Below, in pieces: positions 16,872-28,362 of a stretch of DNA of 64,000 nucleotides. The notes below the pieces were generated by a model that saw only the letters and a list, made by a program, of their open reading frames with translations, made no database searches and had not been told where the DNA came from. The DNA is from Treponema porcinum (GTDB lineage: Bacteria; Spirochaetota; Spirochaetia; Treponematales; Treponemataceae). Positions within the stretch are counted from its first letter, which is position 1; each line of letters begins with the position of its first letter. The translations under genes were made by a program, and so were the position numbers. The stretch covers positions 1 through 64,000 of the forward strand of contig NZ_FUWG01000014.1 in the NCBI RefSeq assembly GCF_900167145.1, written 5' to 3'.

Positions 16872-18331
16872 ACGCCGGCTTTTTTATAAACCTCAAGATA
16901 TTTTTCAGCAGCATCATTCCAGGAGAATGTTTTTTTCATTCCCTGCTGCTGCATTTTTTCGTAATGCTCCCTGCGCCTGTAGAATGTATCTACCGCATAC
17001 TGAACAGTATAGAAAATTGTATCAGGCGTTAAATCTCCGAACGTAAAGCCTGTGCCACAGCCAGTCTGCTCGTCATACTGTTCTACCGTGTCTGCAAGTC
17101 CGCCGGTCCGCCGGACAATCGGAAGCGTTCCGTACAGCATAGAATAAATCTGGTTCAGTCCGCACGGCTCGTATTTTGAAGGCATAAGGAAAAAGTCACA
17201 GCCCGATTCAACCAGCCGGCTTTTTTCTTCACTGTAGCCGACAAACGCTCTAAGGTTAGGAAGTTTACCTGCAAGAACCTTAATTTCATCTTCACACCAG
17301 CGTTCGCCCGATCCTACTACAACAAACTGTGCGCGAAGTTCAGTACACATCCGATACATACAGCCGTACATCGGGGCAAAAACTTCCGCAATTCCCTTCT
17401 GCTCTGCAAGCCGGGAAACCATCCCGATAACAGGAACTTCATCGTCAGCAGGAAGACCGAATTCCTGCTGAAGTTTTCTCCGGCAGATTTTCTTTCCCGC
17501 CATATTTTCTGCGCTGTAATTCGCAGGAAGAAACGAATCCGAAGCAGGATTCCAGTCAGCAGAATCAGCACCGTTTAAAATACCGAAAAAAGAATCTGCA
17601 CGCACGCGAATAAGTCCGTCAAGACCAAAACCGCCTGCCTGCGTTTTTACTTCATCAGCATACGTCGGTGAAACAGTAGTCAGAATGTCAGAACAGGTTA
17701 TTCCGGCTTTCAGAAAATTGATGCAGCCGTACTGTTCAAAGCCGGCCGCCCTGAACTGTTCCTGCGGCAGACCAAGCAGGCTGAACGCACCGGACGGATA
17801 GCGTCCCTGATAGCCCATATTATGAATTGTAAGGACAGATTTTGTATTTTTAAAAGGACTGTTTTCCGTACGCATACACTGTTTAAGCAGGACAGGTACC
17901 ATACAGGAAGACCAGTCATGGGAGTGCATAATATCAGGAATCCAGCCGGTTTCAGTACAAAGCGAGAATGCCGCACGCGCAAGAAGTGAAAAACGGAACG
18001 GATTGTCGTGATAGTCAGGTTCAAACGAATTGCCGTACAGACCTTCCCTGCCGAAACATTTCTCATAATCAACAAAATACACCTCAACGGCGGACTTTTC
18101 CAGGCGGGCGCAGTAAAAATCTACGGCAACCTCCTGCTGTCCGGTACATACGCATACGCCCTTCTTTAGCAAAGAAACCGTTTTCCTGTCAATTTTATAA
18201 TAACGGGGCATAACGATTTTTACATCGTTCCCCTTTTCAGAAAGTGCTTTTGCCAGCGCCGCAACTGCATCCGCCAGCCCGCCCGTCTTTGCAAACGGAA
18301 ACACCTCCGCACTTATCATAAGTATTTTCAT
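16868..18331 (-). CDS. glgA: glycogen (starch) synthase, ADP-glucose type
   Basis: GlgA adds glucose from ADP-glucose to glycogen. The 487-residue GT5 protein begins MKILMISAEVFPFAKTGGLADAV, with the KTGGL donor-binding motif near residue 15. It has the HSHDW element near the middle, MVSRLAEQKG at the start of the second Rossmann domain, and the C-terminal PSKYEPCGLNQIYSMLYGT with the catalytic Glu. Length is normal. It overlaps the upstream aminotransferase by 4 bases, so the two form one transcript. No other glycogen gene is present here. Confidence 0.95.
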   Translation of the reverse strand: MKILMISAEVFPFAKTGGLADAVAALAKALSEKGNDVKIVMPRYYKIDRKTVSLLKKGVCVCTGQQEVAVDFYCARLEKSAVEVYFVDYEKCFGREGLYGNSFEPDYHDNPFRFSLLARAAFSLCTETGWIPDIMHSHDWSSCMVPVLLKQCMRTENSPFKNTKSVLTIHNMGYQGRYPSGAFSLLGLPQEQFRAAGFEQYGCINFLKAGITCSDILTTVSPTYADEVKTQAGGFGLDGLIRVRADSFFGILNGADSADWNPASDSFLPANYSAENMAGKKICRRKLQQEFGLPADDEVPVIGMVSRLAEQKGIAEVFAPMYGCMYRMCTELRAQFVVVGSGERWCEDEIKVLAGKLPNLRAFVGYSEEKSRLVESGCDFFLMPSKYEPCGLNQIYSMLYGTLPIVRRTGGLADTVEQYDEQTGCGTGFTFGDLTPDTIFYTVQYAVDTFYRRREHYEKMQQQGMKKTFSWNDAAEKYLEVYKKAGV

Positions 18332-19518
18332 TTTGAATGAATCGCCTTATAAAATGCTTCCTTTGAATTTAATATTGTTTTTTCTGCAACGCAGTATGAA
18401 ATCCTGAACCAGCCTTTTCCACCAAAACCAGTACCCGGCGCACACAGAATATTAAATTTCTTCAAGTGTTCTGTAAATGCCATATCATCGCCGTTCCAAC
18501 CTTCAGGAACTTTTACAAAAAGATAGAAAGCGCCTTCCGGTTTTGCATACTGAAGCCCGGCGTAATCCATAATCTCCATAATTTCCCTGCATCGTTTTTC
18601 GTAAAGAGAATAATCGCATCTGGCATTCCAGCTTCTGGCAATTACTTTCTGGAAAAATGCAGGAGCATTTACAAAGCCTAAAATCCGTGTTGCAAGGATG
18701 CACGCCGCTACCATTTCAGAAGCGTCATCAGACGCCGGATTTACGGCAATATAGCCGATTCGCTCACCAGGAACGCTAAGGTTCTTTGCGAATGACGTTA
18801 CTACTACAGCCTGCCTGTATTCCGGAAAAACCGGCGCAACTTTTTTTCCGCCGTACGTTATCGCGCGGTACGGTTCGTCACAGACAATATACGGATAGCG
18901 CCCTGTTTTTTCGCCGTGCGCCGTAAGAACGGCAGAAAGCGCCTGTATTTCTTCCCTGCTGTATATTCTTCCCGTAGGATTATTCGGTGAATTTATGATT
19001 ACGGCAGCTGTTTTTTCGGTTAAAGCAGCCTTAATTGCGTCAATATCAAGCGAAAAATCATTTTTTGTCGGAACAGGACGGAGCGTTCCACCGTGATTTG
19101 CGCAGTAATGACCGTATTCTGCAAAATACGGTGCAGGAACAATCACCTCGTCACCGACGTTCAAAAGCGCCTTGAATACGCAGTTCATTGCACCTGCCGC
19201 ACCTACAGACATAATTACGCAGTCCGCAGGAACAGCAGTCCCCTGCTCAAGCGATGTTTTTTCTGCCATTGCCTGACGCGCCTGCATATAGCCTGGATTA
19301 GGCATATATCCGTGGCACATAGGACTTGTATCAGCAGCAATTTCTTCTATGGCTTCAACAACTTCTGACGGCGGATCTAAATCCGGATTTCCGATACTGA
19401 AATCGTACACGTTATCTTCACCGTACTTTTTTTTCAGCAAAGCACCTTCTTCAAACATTTTTCGAATAACACCGTTAGCCGGATTTTCAAGAATTGATTT
19501 CATATTTCTAGCTATCAT
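18328..19518 (-). CDS. class I/II PLP-dependent aminotransferase (aspartate aminotransferase-like)
   Basis: This 396-residue fold-type I enzyme moves amino groups between an amino acid and a 2-oxo acid. The PLP lysine is in SFAKNLSVPGERIGY, the cofactor Asp in YIVCDEPYRAI, and the substrate-binding NSPNNPTGRIYS is intact. The C-terminal Arg region reads GWFRISYCV. The exact substrate cannot be told from the sequence. Two candidate ATGs exist (19518 and 19503), and the longer is used. An extended -10 (TGATATACT) ends 9 nt before 19518 with no Shine-Dalgarno, so the message may have almost no leader. Confidence 0.88.
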   Translation of the reverse strand: MIARNMKSILENPANGVIRKMFEEGALLKKKYGEDNVYDFSIGNPDLDPPSEVVEAIEEIAADTSPMCHGYMPNPGYMQARQAMAEKTSLEQGTAVPADCVIMSVGAAGAMNCVFKALLNVGDEVIVPAPYFAEYGHYCANHGGTLRPVPTKNDFSLDIDAIKAALTEKTAAVIINSPNNPTGRIYSREEIQALSAVLTAHGEKTGRYPYIVCDEPYRAITYGGKKVAPVFPEYRQAVVVTSFAKNLSVPGERIGYIAVNPASDDASEMVAACILATRILGFVNAPAFFQKVIARSWNARCDYSLYEKRCREIMEIMDYAGLQYAKPEGAFYLFVKVPEGWNGDDMAFTEHLKKFNILCAPGTGFGGKGWFRISYCVAEKTILNSKEAFYKAIHSK

Positions 19519-19579
19519 AATACAAACAGTATATCACTTCTTATTGAAAATAAACAGATTTATCAATATACTTTATAAT
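19519..19579. promoter_or_regulatory. divergent promoters with minimal leaders
   Basis: On the plus strand TTGAAA (19544-19549), a 17-base spacer and TATACT (19567-19572) end 7 nt before the ATG at 19580. On the minus strand an extended -10 TGATATACT (hexamer 19533-19528) ends 9 nt before the ATG at 19518. Neither gene has a recognisable Shine-Dalgarno. Confidence 0.6.
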
Positions 19580-20311
19580 ATGTTTAGCACAAATAAATTG
19601 ATTGCCGCTATAATTTTTGCGGCTGCACTACTTACAGACGCGGCAGCATTGCCGTTTAACAGCAAACTTTCCGAAGCAGACAAAGAAACTTTAAACAAAG
19701 GCGAAGTTCTTATAAAAAGCATTGACAAATTCAAGAATGCAGCCATTGAAGGCAACAATCCGGGAATTGCAAGAATTACAGAAGAAATAAAAGAACTTGG
19801 ACCTAACTATCTTGCCGAAATCATACAGATACGTCCGTATGAAGGAAACGAAGACCTGATGCAGAAGATGCGCATCGTTCTTGAGGATATTCCGAACTAC
19901 GCAGGAATTCAATATTGGTCTGAACAGCATGAACGGTACTGGGATTTATACAGTTCTGCGTATATCGTCGGACAGGAAAAAATAAGCGATACGGCAGTAA
20001 AATACAACGCCGACTTATATATGTCGCCGTTCGGAACAATTCATTCACCTATCCTTATCGAGCAGACAGACGACTATCTTTTTTACGTTTCTGGAAATAC
20101 AAACGACCTTAAATTTGAAGGAAAATTCACCTGCGTAAAAAAGAACAATATGAAATCTGCAATTTTATTGTTCAGGGACGGTGACAACTGGATTCTTTAC
20201 GGACTTGGCGGCTGTAAGGCAATGAAAGTTGCAATGTTCCAGGAACGGATTGAACGTTCGTTCATCAACAGAATAAAGACATTCTGTAATTATGTCTTTA
20301 CAAAAATCTAA
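19580..20311 (+). CDS. secreted protein of unknown function
   Basis: I do not recognise this 243-residue protein. The ATG at 19580 gives a good signal peptide (KLIAAIIFAAALLTDAAA, cleavage near residue 23). An open frame extends upstream but lacks a plausible start. The mature part has an N-terminal helical half and a C-terminal beta-rich half with YMSPFGTIHSPILIEQTDDYLFYVSGNTN. It contains the conserved-looking FEGKFTCVKKNNMKS. It is 14 bases upstream of rmlD and probably shares its transcript. Confidence 0.65.
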   Translation: MFSTNKLIAAIIFAAALLTDAAALPFNSKLSEADKETLNKGEVLIKSIDKFKNAAIEGNNPGIARITEEIKELGPNYLAEIIQIRPYEGNEDLMQKMRIVLEDIPNYAGIQYWSEQHERYWDLYSSAYIVGQEKISDTAVKYNADLYMSPFGTIHSPILIEQTDDYLFYVSGNTNDLKFEGKFTCVKKNNMKSAILLFRDGDNWILYGLGGCKAMKVAMFQERIERSFINRIKTFCNYVFTKI

Positions 20312-20325
20312 ACCGGAAGTACAAA

Positions 20326-21285
20326 ATGATCTGGCTCATCGGTGCAAAAGGAATGCTGGGAACGCACGTTGCCAGGCTTTTAACGGAAAAAGACCTCTTC
20401 TGGACAGGTTCCGGCAGTGAAGTTGATATTTCAAATCCGGCGGCTGTTGAAAATTTTATAACGTCAACAGAAACAAATTACTATCTTTCTTCACATAAAA
20501 AATTCTCAAATCCGAAAGAACGGAAAATCAACTGGATTATTAACTGCGCCGCATATACGGCAGTTGACAATGCGGAAAACGATGAGGAAAAAGCCCGTGC
20601 AGTAAACACAACCGGTGCGCTGAACCTTGCCCGTGCGGCACGAAATCACGGTGCAAAACTCATTCACATATCAACAGACTACGTTTTTGACGGAACGTCA
20701 AAAGTACCATATACAGAAGCTGACAAAAAAAATCCGACAGGCGTATACGGCAGGACAAAGTCAGACGGAGAAGACGCAATCTGTTCGTCTATGAGCCAGT
20801 ATTATATTCTGCGCACTGCGTGGCTGTACGGCTTTTACGGCAAGAATTTTGTCTACACGATGACAAAACTGTTCAACTCAAAAGATGAAATAAGAGTTGT
20901 GGAAGATCAGTTCGGAACGCCGACGTATTGTGGAGATTTAGCGTCCGCGATTTTGATGATAATAGAAAAATCAGAAAAGGCAACTTCCGTATTCGGTAAA
21001 AACAGCGCGCCTGCTTACGGCATATATCATTTTACAAATGAAGGACAGACTTCCTGGCTTGATTTTGCAAAAAAGATTTATGCAATCGGAAAAAAATGCG
21101 GACGCGTTACAAAAGACTGTACAATCACAGGCTGCACGACGGCAGAATACGGCGCAAAAGCACCGCGTCCTGCATATTCCGTTTTAAGCAAGGAAAAAAT
21201 CCAGAAAGAGCTGCGAATAAAAATTCCTGATTGGGAGCAAAGTCTTAAGGAATTTATGAGCGACAAACGTTTTGAAATACAATAG
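20326..21285 (+). CDS. rfbD: dTDP-4-dehydrorhamnose reductase-like (RmlD) sugar-nucleotide reductase
   Basis: RmlD makes dTDP-L-rhamnose with NAD(P)H. The 319-residue short-chain dehydrogenase has the nucleotide-binding GAKGMLGTHVARLL at the start, NCAAYTAVDNAE, ISTDYVFDGTS, and the catalytic Tyr and Lys in YGRTKSDGE. RTAWLYGFYGKNFV and the DQFGTPTYCGDLA segment also fit. An insert near residues 45-65 (KFSNPKERKIN) is unusual. No rmlA, B or C is beside it, so the true substrate could be another 4-keto sugar. A GGAAG site precedes the ATG. Confidence 0.88.
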   Translation: MIWLIGAKGMLGTHVARLLTEKDLFWTGSGSEVDISNPAAVENFITSTETNYYLSSHKKFSNPKERKINWIINCAAYTAVDNAENDEEKARAVNTTGALNLARAARNHGAKLIHISTDYVFDGTSKVPYTEADKKNPTGVYGRTKSDGEDAICSSMSQYYILRTAWLYGFYGKNFVYTMTKLFNSKDEIRVVEDQFGTPTYCGDLASAILMIIEKSEKATSVFGKNSAPAYGIYHFTNEGQTSWLDFAKKIYAIGKKCGRVTKDCTITGCTTAEYGAKAPRPAYSVLSKEKIQKELRIKIPDWEQSLKEFMSDKRFEIQ

Positions 21286-21357
21286 TTCTTCCGTAGATTT
21301 ACTCAATTTTTCCGTAAGACTGCCGTCTGTTTTTTTATGCTTTCAAAAAACTTTAGT

Positions 21358-21443
21358 AAAATTCTCACTGAGTTTTCCATAAAAAGTCAGTGAGTTTTTT
21401 AAAATTCTCACTGACTTTTAAAAAATTCTCAGTGAGAATTTTC
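21358..21443. terminator. cluster of related inverted repeats (bidirectional terminator)
   Basis: Four copies of the 7-mer TCACTGA or its complement lie within 85 bases. Two form a 13-bp stem (21382-21394 with 21407-21419) flanked by A and T runs. The last forms its own near-perfect palindrome (AAAATTCTCA-G-TGAGAATTTT). They sit between the convergent rmlD and sulfatase-fold genes and can terminate both. The rest of the 21286-21478 gap shows nothing else. Confidence 0.75.
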
Positions 21444-21478
21444 ATATTGAATTCCGTGCAGTTAATGAAAACAGACCT

Positions 21479-22990
21479 CTACTTAAGTTTTTCGTACTGA
21501 ACTGTACGGCGCATTGTTTCCGTTTCAACAGTATTCCTGCCGTACTCTTCCACCAAAGTCGGAACATTTCTGTACAAAGAGCGCCCCAGCGCAATTCCGT
21601 CTTCAGAAAGCGTATTTCCCATCGCCTCTAGAATGGTAGGCATAATATCAAAACTTGAAAACTGTCTGTTTTTCTGCACAGTTTCAGGTACATTCTTTAA
21701 GTTCCCGGAAGGATTTATGATAATATTCAAAAAATGCCGTGATTCTTCAACCTGTTCCGGCGGAAGAACGCTCAGTTCTTCTATAAAATTATTTTTCGGT
21801 GCGCTCAAATAACAGTGATCACCTAAAATAACGACCGTCGTATTTTCATACCACACCTGCGTCTGCACCCACCGCAGAAAATCCGAAAGCTGCCTGTCTG
21901 CACAGGAAAGTACGTTCATCATCTGATGGTCAAATTCATCATCGGTACAGGAAGAACATTTAAAGCCGTACGGAAAATGCGTGTCGACAGTAAGAAACTG
22001 ATAGCAGAACGGAGCTTCCCCGGAACCGAGAACTTCAAGTTCTTTTTTTGCAATTTCATACAGTTTTACGTCTTCAAAGCCCCAGAAAACCTGATAGTCT
22101 TTTGGAATAAAACCGTTTTTCTTATACCAGTTTATATCGTGAACTTCAATAGAATGTGACTCAAAAAAAGCATCGCGGTTTTCAAACTGCTTTTCAGAAC
22201 CAATTGAAAAAATGGATGTATACCCCTGCTCCGAAAGAATATCAGTCAGCGAAACGGCATTCGGAAGGCAGACTGTTTTTCCGTTTTTTTTCAAAAACGG
22301 CGCAAAATACGGAACGGCAGTAAGTTTTGAAAGAAGTCCTGCCACAGTCCAGCTTGTACCTTCAAGATTTATTCCGCCGCCGACATTACCGTTATGACTG
22401 AAATTCGTATGCGTTTTGGCAAGTTCCTGCAAGTACGGAACAGGCGTTTTTTCAAATACACCGCCGTTTTCAACGTCCGCATAGGAGGACTCCATTGATT
22501 CCATAAAAACGACGATAAGATTGCGCTTTTTTGCAGGCGGAGTTACAGTAACCGATGACGGTTCTATATAATTTTCCTCATAGAATTCTGAGTAAACAGG
22601 AGCGGCTTTTACAGAACAGGCAATAAGCGGATAGCGCCACGCCTTGAATATAACAATTGCAGTAAGGAATGTTCCGGCGCATAAAATACCGGAAACAGCG
22701 CAGATACGGCGGATTTTTACGTTTACACCGCGTCTGGATAAAAACAGAAGCATAATACGGTATGCTGCAAATATAAAAATTGCAGGAAGCACAAAACCTT
22801 TTATTATTGAAAGAGCAGTTCCAGAATCGTGCCCGGAAACGTCAGAAGTCATTACAAAATAGACAGTCCTGTTCTGAGTCATCGGGTAGTTACGGCGCGC
22901 CCAGCGGATTGCAAACGCAGTAGCGGCAGAAAGAAGAATGAGTAAGTCAGAGATAATATTATATATGATGATTTTTTTACGTTTATCCAA
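21479..22990 (-). CDS. membrane sulfatase-fold enzyme, LTA-synthase/phosphoethanolamine-transferase-like
   Basis: This roughly 503-residue protein has about four N-terminal membrane segments and a large extracytoplasmic alkaline-phosphatase-superfamily domain. Metal and nucleophile motifs are visible: VVFMESMESSY, LEGTSWTVAG with the candidate nucleophilic Thr, TVDTHFPYGF, and LGDH. Such enzymes move phosphoglycerol or phosphoethanolamine from a lipid to a surface polymer. I chose a TTG start at 22990 because a perfect AGGAGG lies 6 bases before it. No ATG is available. It follows the AEP-making operon on the same strand, but a terminator-like hairpin intervenes. The acceptor and donor are unknown. 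Confidence 0.82.
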   Translation of the reverse strand: MDKRKKIIIYNIISDLLILLSAATAFAIRWARRNYPMTQNRTVYFVMTSDVSGHDSGTALSIIKGFVLPAIFIFAAYRIMLLFLSRRGVNVKIRRICAVSGILCAGTFLTAIVIFKAWRYPLIACSVKAAPVYSEFYEENYIEPSSVTVTPPAKKRNLIVVFMESMESSYADVENGGVFEKTPVPYLQELAKTHTNFSHNGNVGGGINLEGTSWTVAGLLSKLTAVPYFAPFLKKNGKTVCLPNAVSLTDILSEQGYTSIFSIGSEKQFENRDAFFESHSIEVHDINWYKKNGFIPKDYQVFWGFEDVKLYEIAKKELEVLGSGEAPFCYQFLTVDTHFPYGFKCSSCTDDEFDHQMMNVLSCADRQLSDFLRWVQTQVWYENTTVVILGDHCYLSAPKNNFIEELSVLPPEQVEESRHFLNIIINPSGNLKNVPETVQKNRQFSSFDIMPTILEAMGNTLSEDGIALGRSLYRNVPTLVEEYGRNTVETETMRRTVQYEKLK

Positions 22991-23037
22991 AAAAAGCCTC
23001 CTGTTGCAGAACAAAAATGTATCACAAAGGAGGCTTT
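22989..23037 (-). terminator. terminator whose 3' arm contains the next gene's Shine-Dalgarno
   Basis: On the minus strand AAAGCCTCCT (23037-23028) pairs perfectly with AGGAGGCTTT (23002-22993) across a 25-base loop, then runs into seven T (22995-22989). This is the layout of an intrinsic terminator for the upstream pntC gene. The AGGAGG of the same arm is the ribosome-binding site of the sulfatase-fold gene, whose TTG starts right after the T-run. Confidence 0.7.
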
Positions 23038-23073
23038 ATTTCAATTTAATCGTAATTTTTATCTTATCAGCCC

Positions 23074-26056
<2,983 letters not shown>

Positions 26057-26086
26057 TTCAGTTTCCTTTGTATTTTTTGAAAAAAT

Positions 26087-27388
26087 TTATTTTGTTCCCG
26101 GAATAAGCTCAAGAATCTGCTTTATCGGCATACAGATGTCATTAACCTCAAGTGAACGCTCTGCCTGCAAAATAGTTTCTGCGCACTTCACCATAGCCGG
26201 ATACGCGGCGCGAAGCATATGGTTTGCATAGATTACTACGTTTGCACCCCAGGAAGCTAGTTCTGCTTCCGTAAACTGATTGTAAGTCGTAGGAACGAGT
26301 ACAATCGGAATAGATTTGTATTCCGCGCGGAATTTTTCGCAGAATTCCTTTATATCCATACCGGACTTGTCTTTTGAGTGAATCATAATTCCGTCTGCAC
26401 CGGCTTTTACGGCGGCAAACGCTTTTTTTACAGCTTCGTCCACAGAATAGCCGGCAATGATTTCTTCAATACGGGCAATAATCATAAAGTCTTTAGTAAC
26501 CTGCGCCTTTTTTCCCGCACTGATTTTTTCGCAGAATTCTTCCTCAGTGGCAAGAACCTGCTTTGCCTCTGTTCCGAAAAGCGAATTTTTCTTAAGTCCT
26601 TTTTTATCCTCGATGATGACGGCACTTACACCGTTCCGCTCAAGCGTCCGCACCGTGAACACAAAATGCTCTGGTATTCCGCCTGTATCGCCGTCGTAAA
26701 TAATCGGTTTTGTAGTACATTCAAGTATATCCGTAAGGCTCTGCATTCGCGTCGTAAGGTCTACAGCCTCGATGTCTGGCTTTCCTTTGTCCGTAGAATC
26801 GGTAAGTGATGACGACCACATTCCGTCAAATTGATGAAGTCCGTCTTCTTTCTGAATCTGCGTATTTTCAATGATAAGTCCCGTAAGCCCGGAATGAGCT
26901 TCCATAATCCTGACAATCGGTTTTGCGGCAATCAGGCGGCGGAGCGTTGCACGGCGGACATCAGGCGTCGTTCCGATGATGTTTGCATTTTCAACAAGAG
27001 CCGTAGAGTTTATTCCCTGCGTATACGGAATTTCTATGACCTGACCGCCCCATTCCTTCATAACTTCAAGGACTTCCTCTCGAATTCCGCTCAGGTAGTT
27101 TGTCTTCCAGTCGTCGCCGTGAATCATAAATTCGGGCTTCAGTTTCTGAAGATTAGGAACGTAGCTCCAGTCATTCTGAGGAATTACCTCTGAAACGTTC
27201 TTTATGTTTTCTACAACGTCCTTGCGCTGTTCGTATGAAAGATACGGAAGCCGCTTGTGATTTACAATTGCCTTGTCAGTTAAAAGACCGACGACGACAT
27301 CTCCGTATTTTGCCCCTTCATTGATAATATTGATAATTCCAGGGTGAATGATGTCACCTGTAAGACCAAGATAGACTTTTTTTGCCAA
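26087..27388 (-). CDS. pepM: phosphoenolpyruvate mutase with an N-terminal cytidylyltransferase-like domain
   Basis: PepM forms the C-P bond by rearranging phosphoenolpyruvate to phosphonopyruvate. The 433-residue protein has an N-terminal nucleotidyltransferase-like domain of about 130 residues (KKVYLGLTGDIIHPGIIN, VNHKRLPYLSYEQRK). The mutase barrel follows, with IYDGDTGG and the family signature EDKKGLKKNS, which distinguishes PEP mutase from isocitrate lyases. I chose a TTG start at 27388 because AAGGAG lies 6 bases before it and the protein then begins at the first strand. It is the first gene of the phosphonate operon, divergent from an ABC transporter. Confidence 0.93.
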   Translation of the reverse strand: MAKKVYLGLTGDIIHPGIINIINEGAKYGDVVVGLLTDKAIVNHKRLPYLSYEQRKDVVENIKNVSEVIPQNDWSYVPNLQKLKPEFMIHGDDWKTNYLSGIREEVLEVMKEWGGQVIEIPYTQGINSTALVENANIIGTTPDVRRATLRRLIAAKPIVRIMEAHSGLTGLIIENTQIQKEDGLHQFDGMWSSSLTDSTDKGKPDIEAVDLTTRMQSLTDILECTTKPIIYDGDTGGIPEHFVFTVRTLERNGVSAVIIEDKKGLKKNSLFGTEAKQVLATEEEFCEKISAGKKAQVTKDFMIIARIEEIIAGYSVDEAVKKAFAAVKAGADGIMIHSKDKSGMDIKEFCEKFRAEYKSIPIVLVPTTYNQFTEAELASWGANVVIYANHMLRAAYPAMVKCAETILQAERSLEVNDICMPIKQILELIPGTK

Positions 27389-27398
27389 AATAAACTCC

Positions 27399-27513
27399 TT
27401 TGAACAGCAATTTTGTTCAAAAATATATGATTTTAGATTAGGTATATAAAATATCACCCAGAATGTAAATGGTTTTTGTTCAAAATTACATATTTTTTAT
27501 TATATTTTGAACA
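27399..27513. promoter_or_regulatory. divergent control region with four TTTGAACA/TGTTCAAA half-sites
   Basis: The gap 27389-27588 holds four exact copies of one 8-mer: TTTGAACA at 27399-27406, its complement TGTTCAAA at 27414-27421, TGTTCAAA at 27477-27484, and TTTGAACA at 27506-27513. The first pair is an inward inverted repeat just before the pepM ribosome-binding site. The second pair lies mid-gap. A possible minus-strand promoter for pepM is TTTACA (27469-27464), 17 bases, TATACC (27446-27441). The pattern suggests binding of a dimeric regulator affecting both pepM and the transporter. Confidence 0.55.
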
Positions 27514-27588
27514 TCAAACGGCAAATATATTTACTAAAACGGCAAATTCCTGTACAGTACAAAAGTATCTTCTTATTGGAGGCAGTCA

Positions 27589-28362
27589 TTGCTTGAACTG
27601 AAAAACATAAAAAAATCGTTTGACGGTATAACGATTTTGAACGATATTTCTATCTCAATCGGGGATGCAGAGATTGTTTCCATTCTCGGCTCATCAGGAA
27701 GCGGAAAGACGACGCTTCTCAATTTGATTTTGGGCATAACTCAGCCGGACTCAGGAACGATTTTGTTCAACGGTGAAGACATAACGAAAAAGCCGATGGA
27801 ACTGCGCGACTTCAATATTGTTTTTCAGGACTACGCGCTTTTCCCTAATCTTAACGCCTATAAAAACATCACCTACGGCTTGAGGAATTTCCCGGACCGC
27901 TCAACAAAAGAAGAAGTTGATTCTCTGATAGAACTTCTGGGACTGAAAGACCAGCTTGATAAAAAAATCGACAAGCTTTCCGGCGGACAGAAGCAGCGCG
28001 TAGCACTTGCGCGGACAATGGTTATGAAACCGAAAATTCTTCTTCTTGACGAACCGCTTTCTGCTCTTGACGGAGTAATAAAGGAATCAATAAAAGAAAA
28101 AATCGTTACAATCGCAAAAGATTTTCATCTGACAACGATTATCGTAACGCACGACCCGGAAGAAGCACTTACAATAAGCGACAAAGTGCTCATCATAAAC
28201 AAAGGAAACATAGAGCAGTTCGGAACTCCTGACGAAATAATAAACAGTCCGGCAAGCGATTTTGTAAATGATTTTATACTCAAACAGCTTACAATAAAGA
28301 AAAACAATATTTTCAAGCTTTTTGACGAAAAAAGGAACGGAAATGCGCAACAAGCAGATTAA
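27589..28362 (+). CDS. ABC transporter ATP-binding protein (Fbp/Pot/Phn type)
   Basis: This 257-residue ATPase powers the importer encoded with the next two genes. It has Walker A GSSGSGKTTLL near residue 35, the Q-loop in FQDYALFPNL, the signature LSGGQKQRVALARTM, Walker B ILLLDEPLSALD and the switch His in IIVTHDPEEAL. The short C-terminal extension lacks an obvious TOBE domain. The start is TTG, 6 bases after GGAGG at 27578-27582. It overlaps the permease gene by 20 bases. Confidence 0.93.
   Translation: MLELKNIKKSFDGITILNDISISIGDAEIVSILGSSGSGKTTLLNLILGITQPDSGTILFNGEDITKKPMELRDFNIVFQDYALFPNLNAYKNITYGLRNFPDRSTKEEVDSLIELLGLKDQLDKKIDKLSGGQKQRVALARTMVMKPKILLLDEPLSALDGVIKESIKEKIVTIAKDFHLTTIIVTHDPEEALTISDKVLIINKGNIEQFGTPDEIINSPASDFVNDFILKQLTIKKNNIFKLFDEKRNGNAQQAD

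Noticed and set aside
19349..19579. Longer frame upstream of the secreted protein at 19580
   Set aside because: It overlaps the aminotransferase gene and its promoter and would bury the signal peptide inside the protein.
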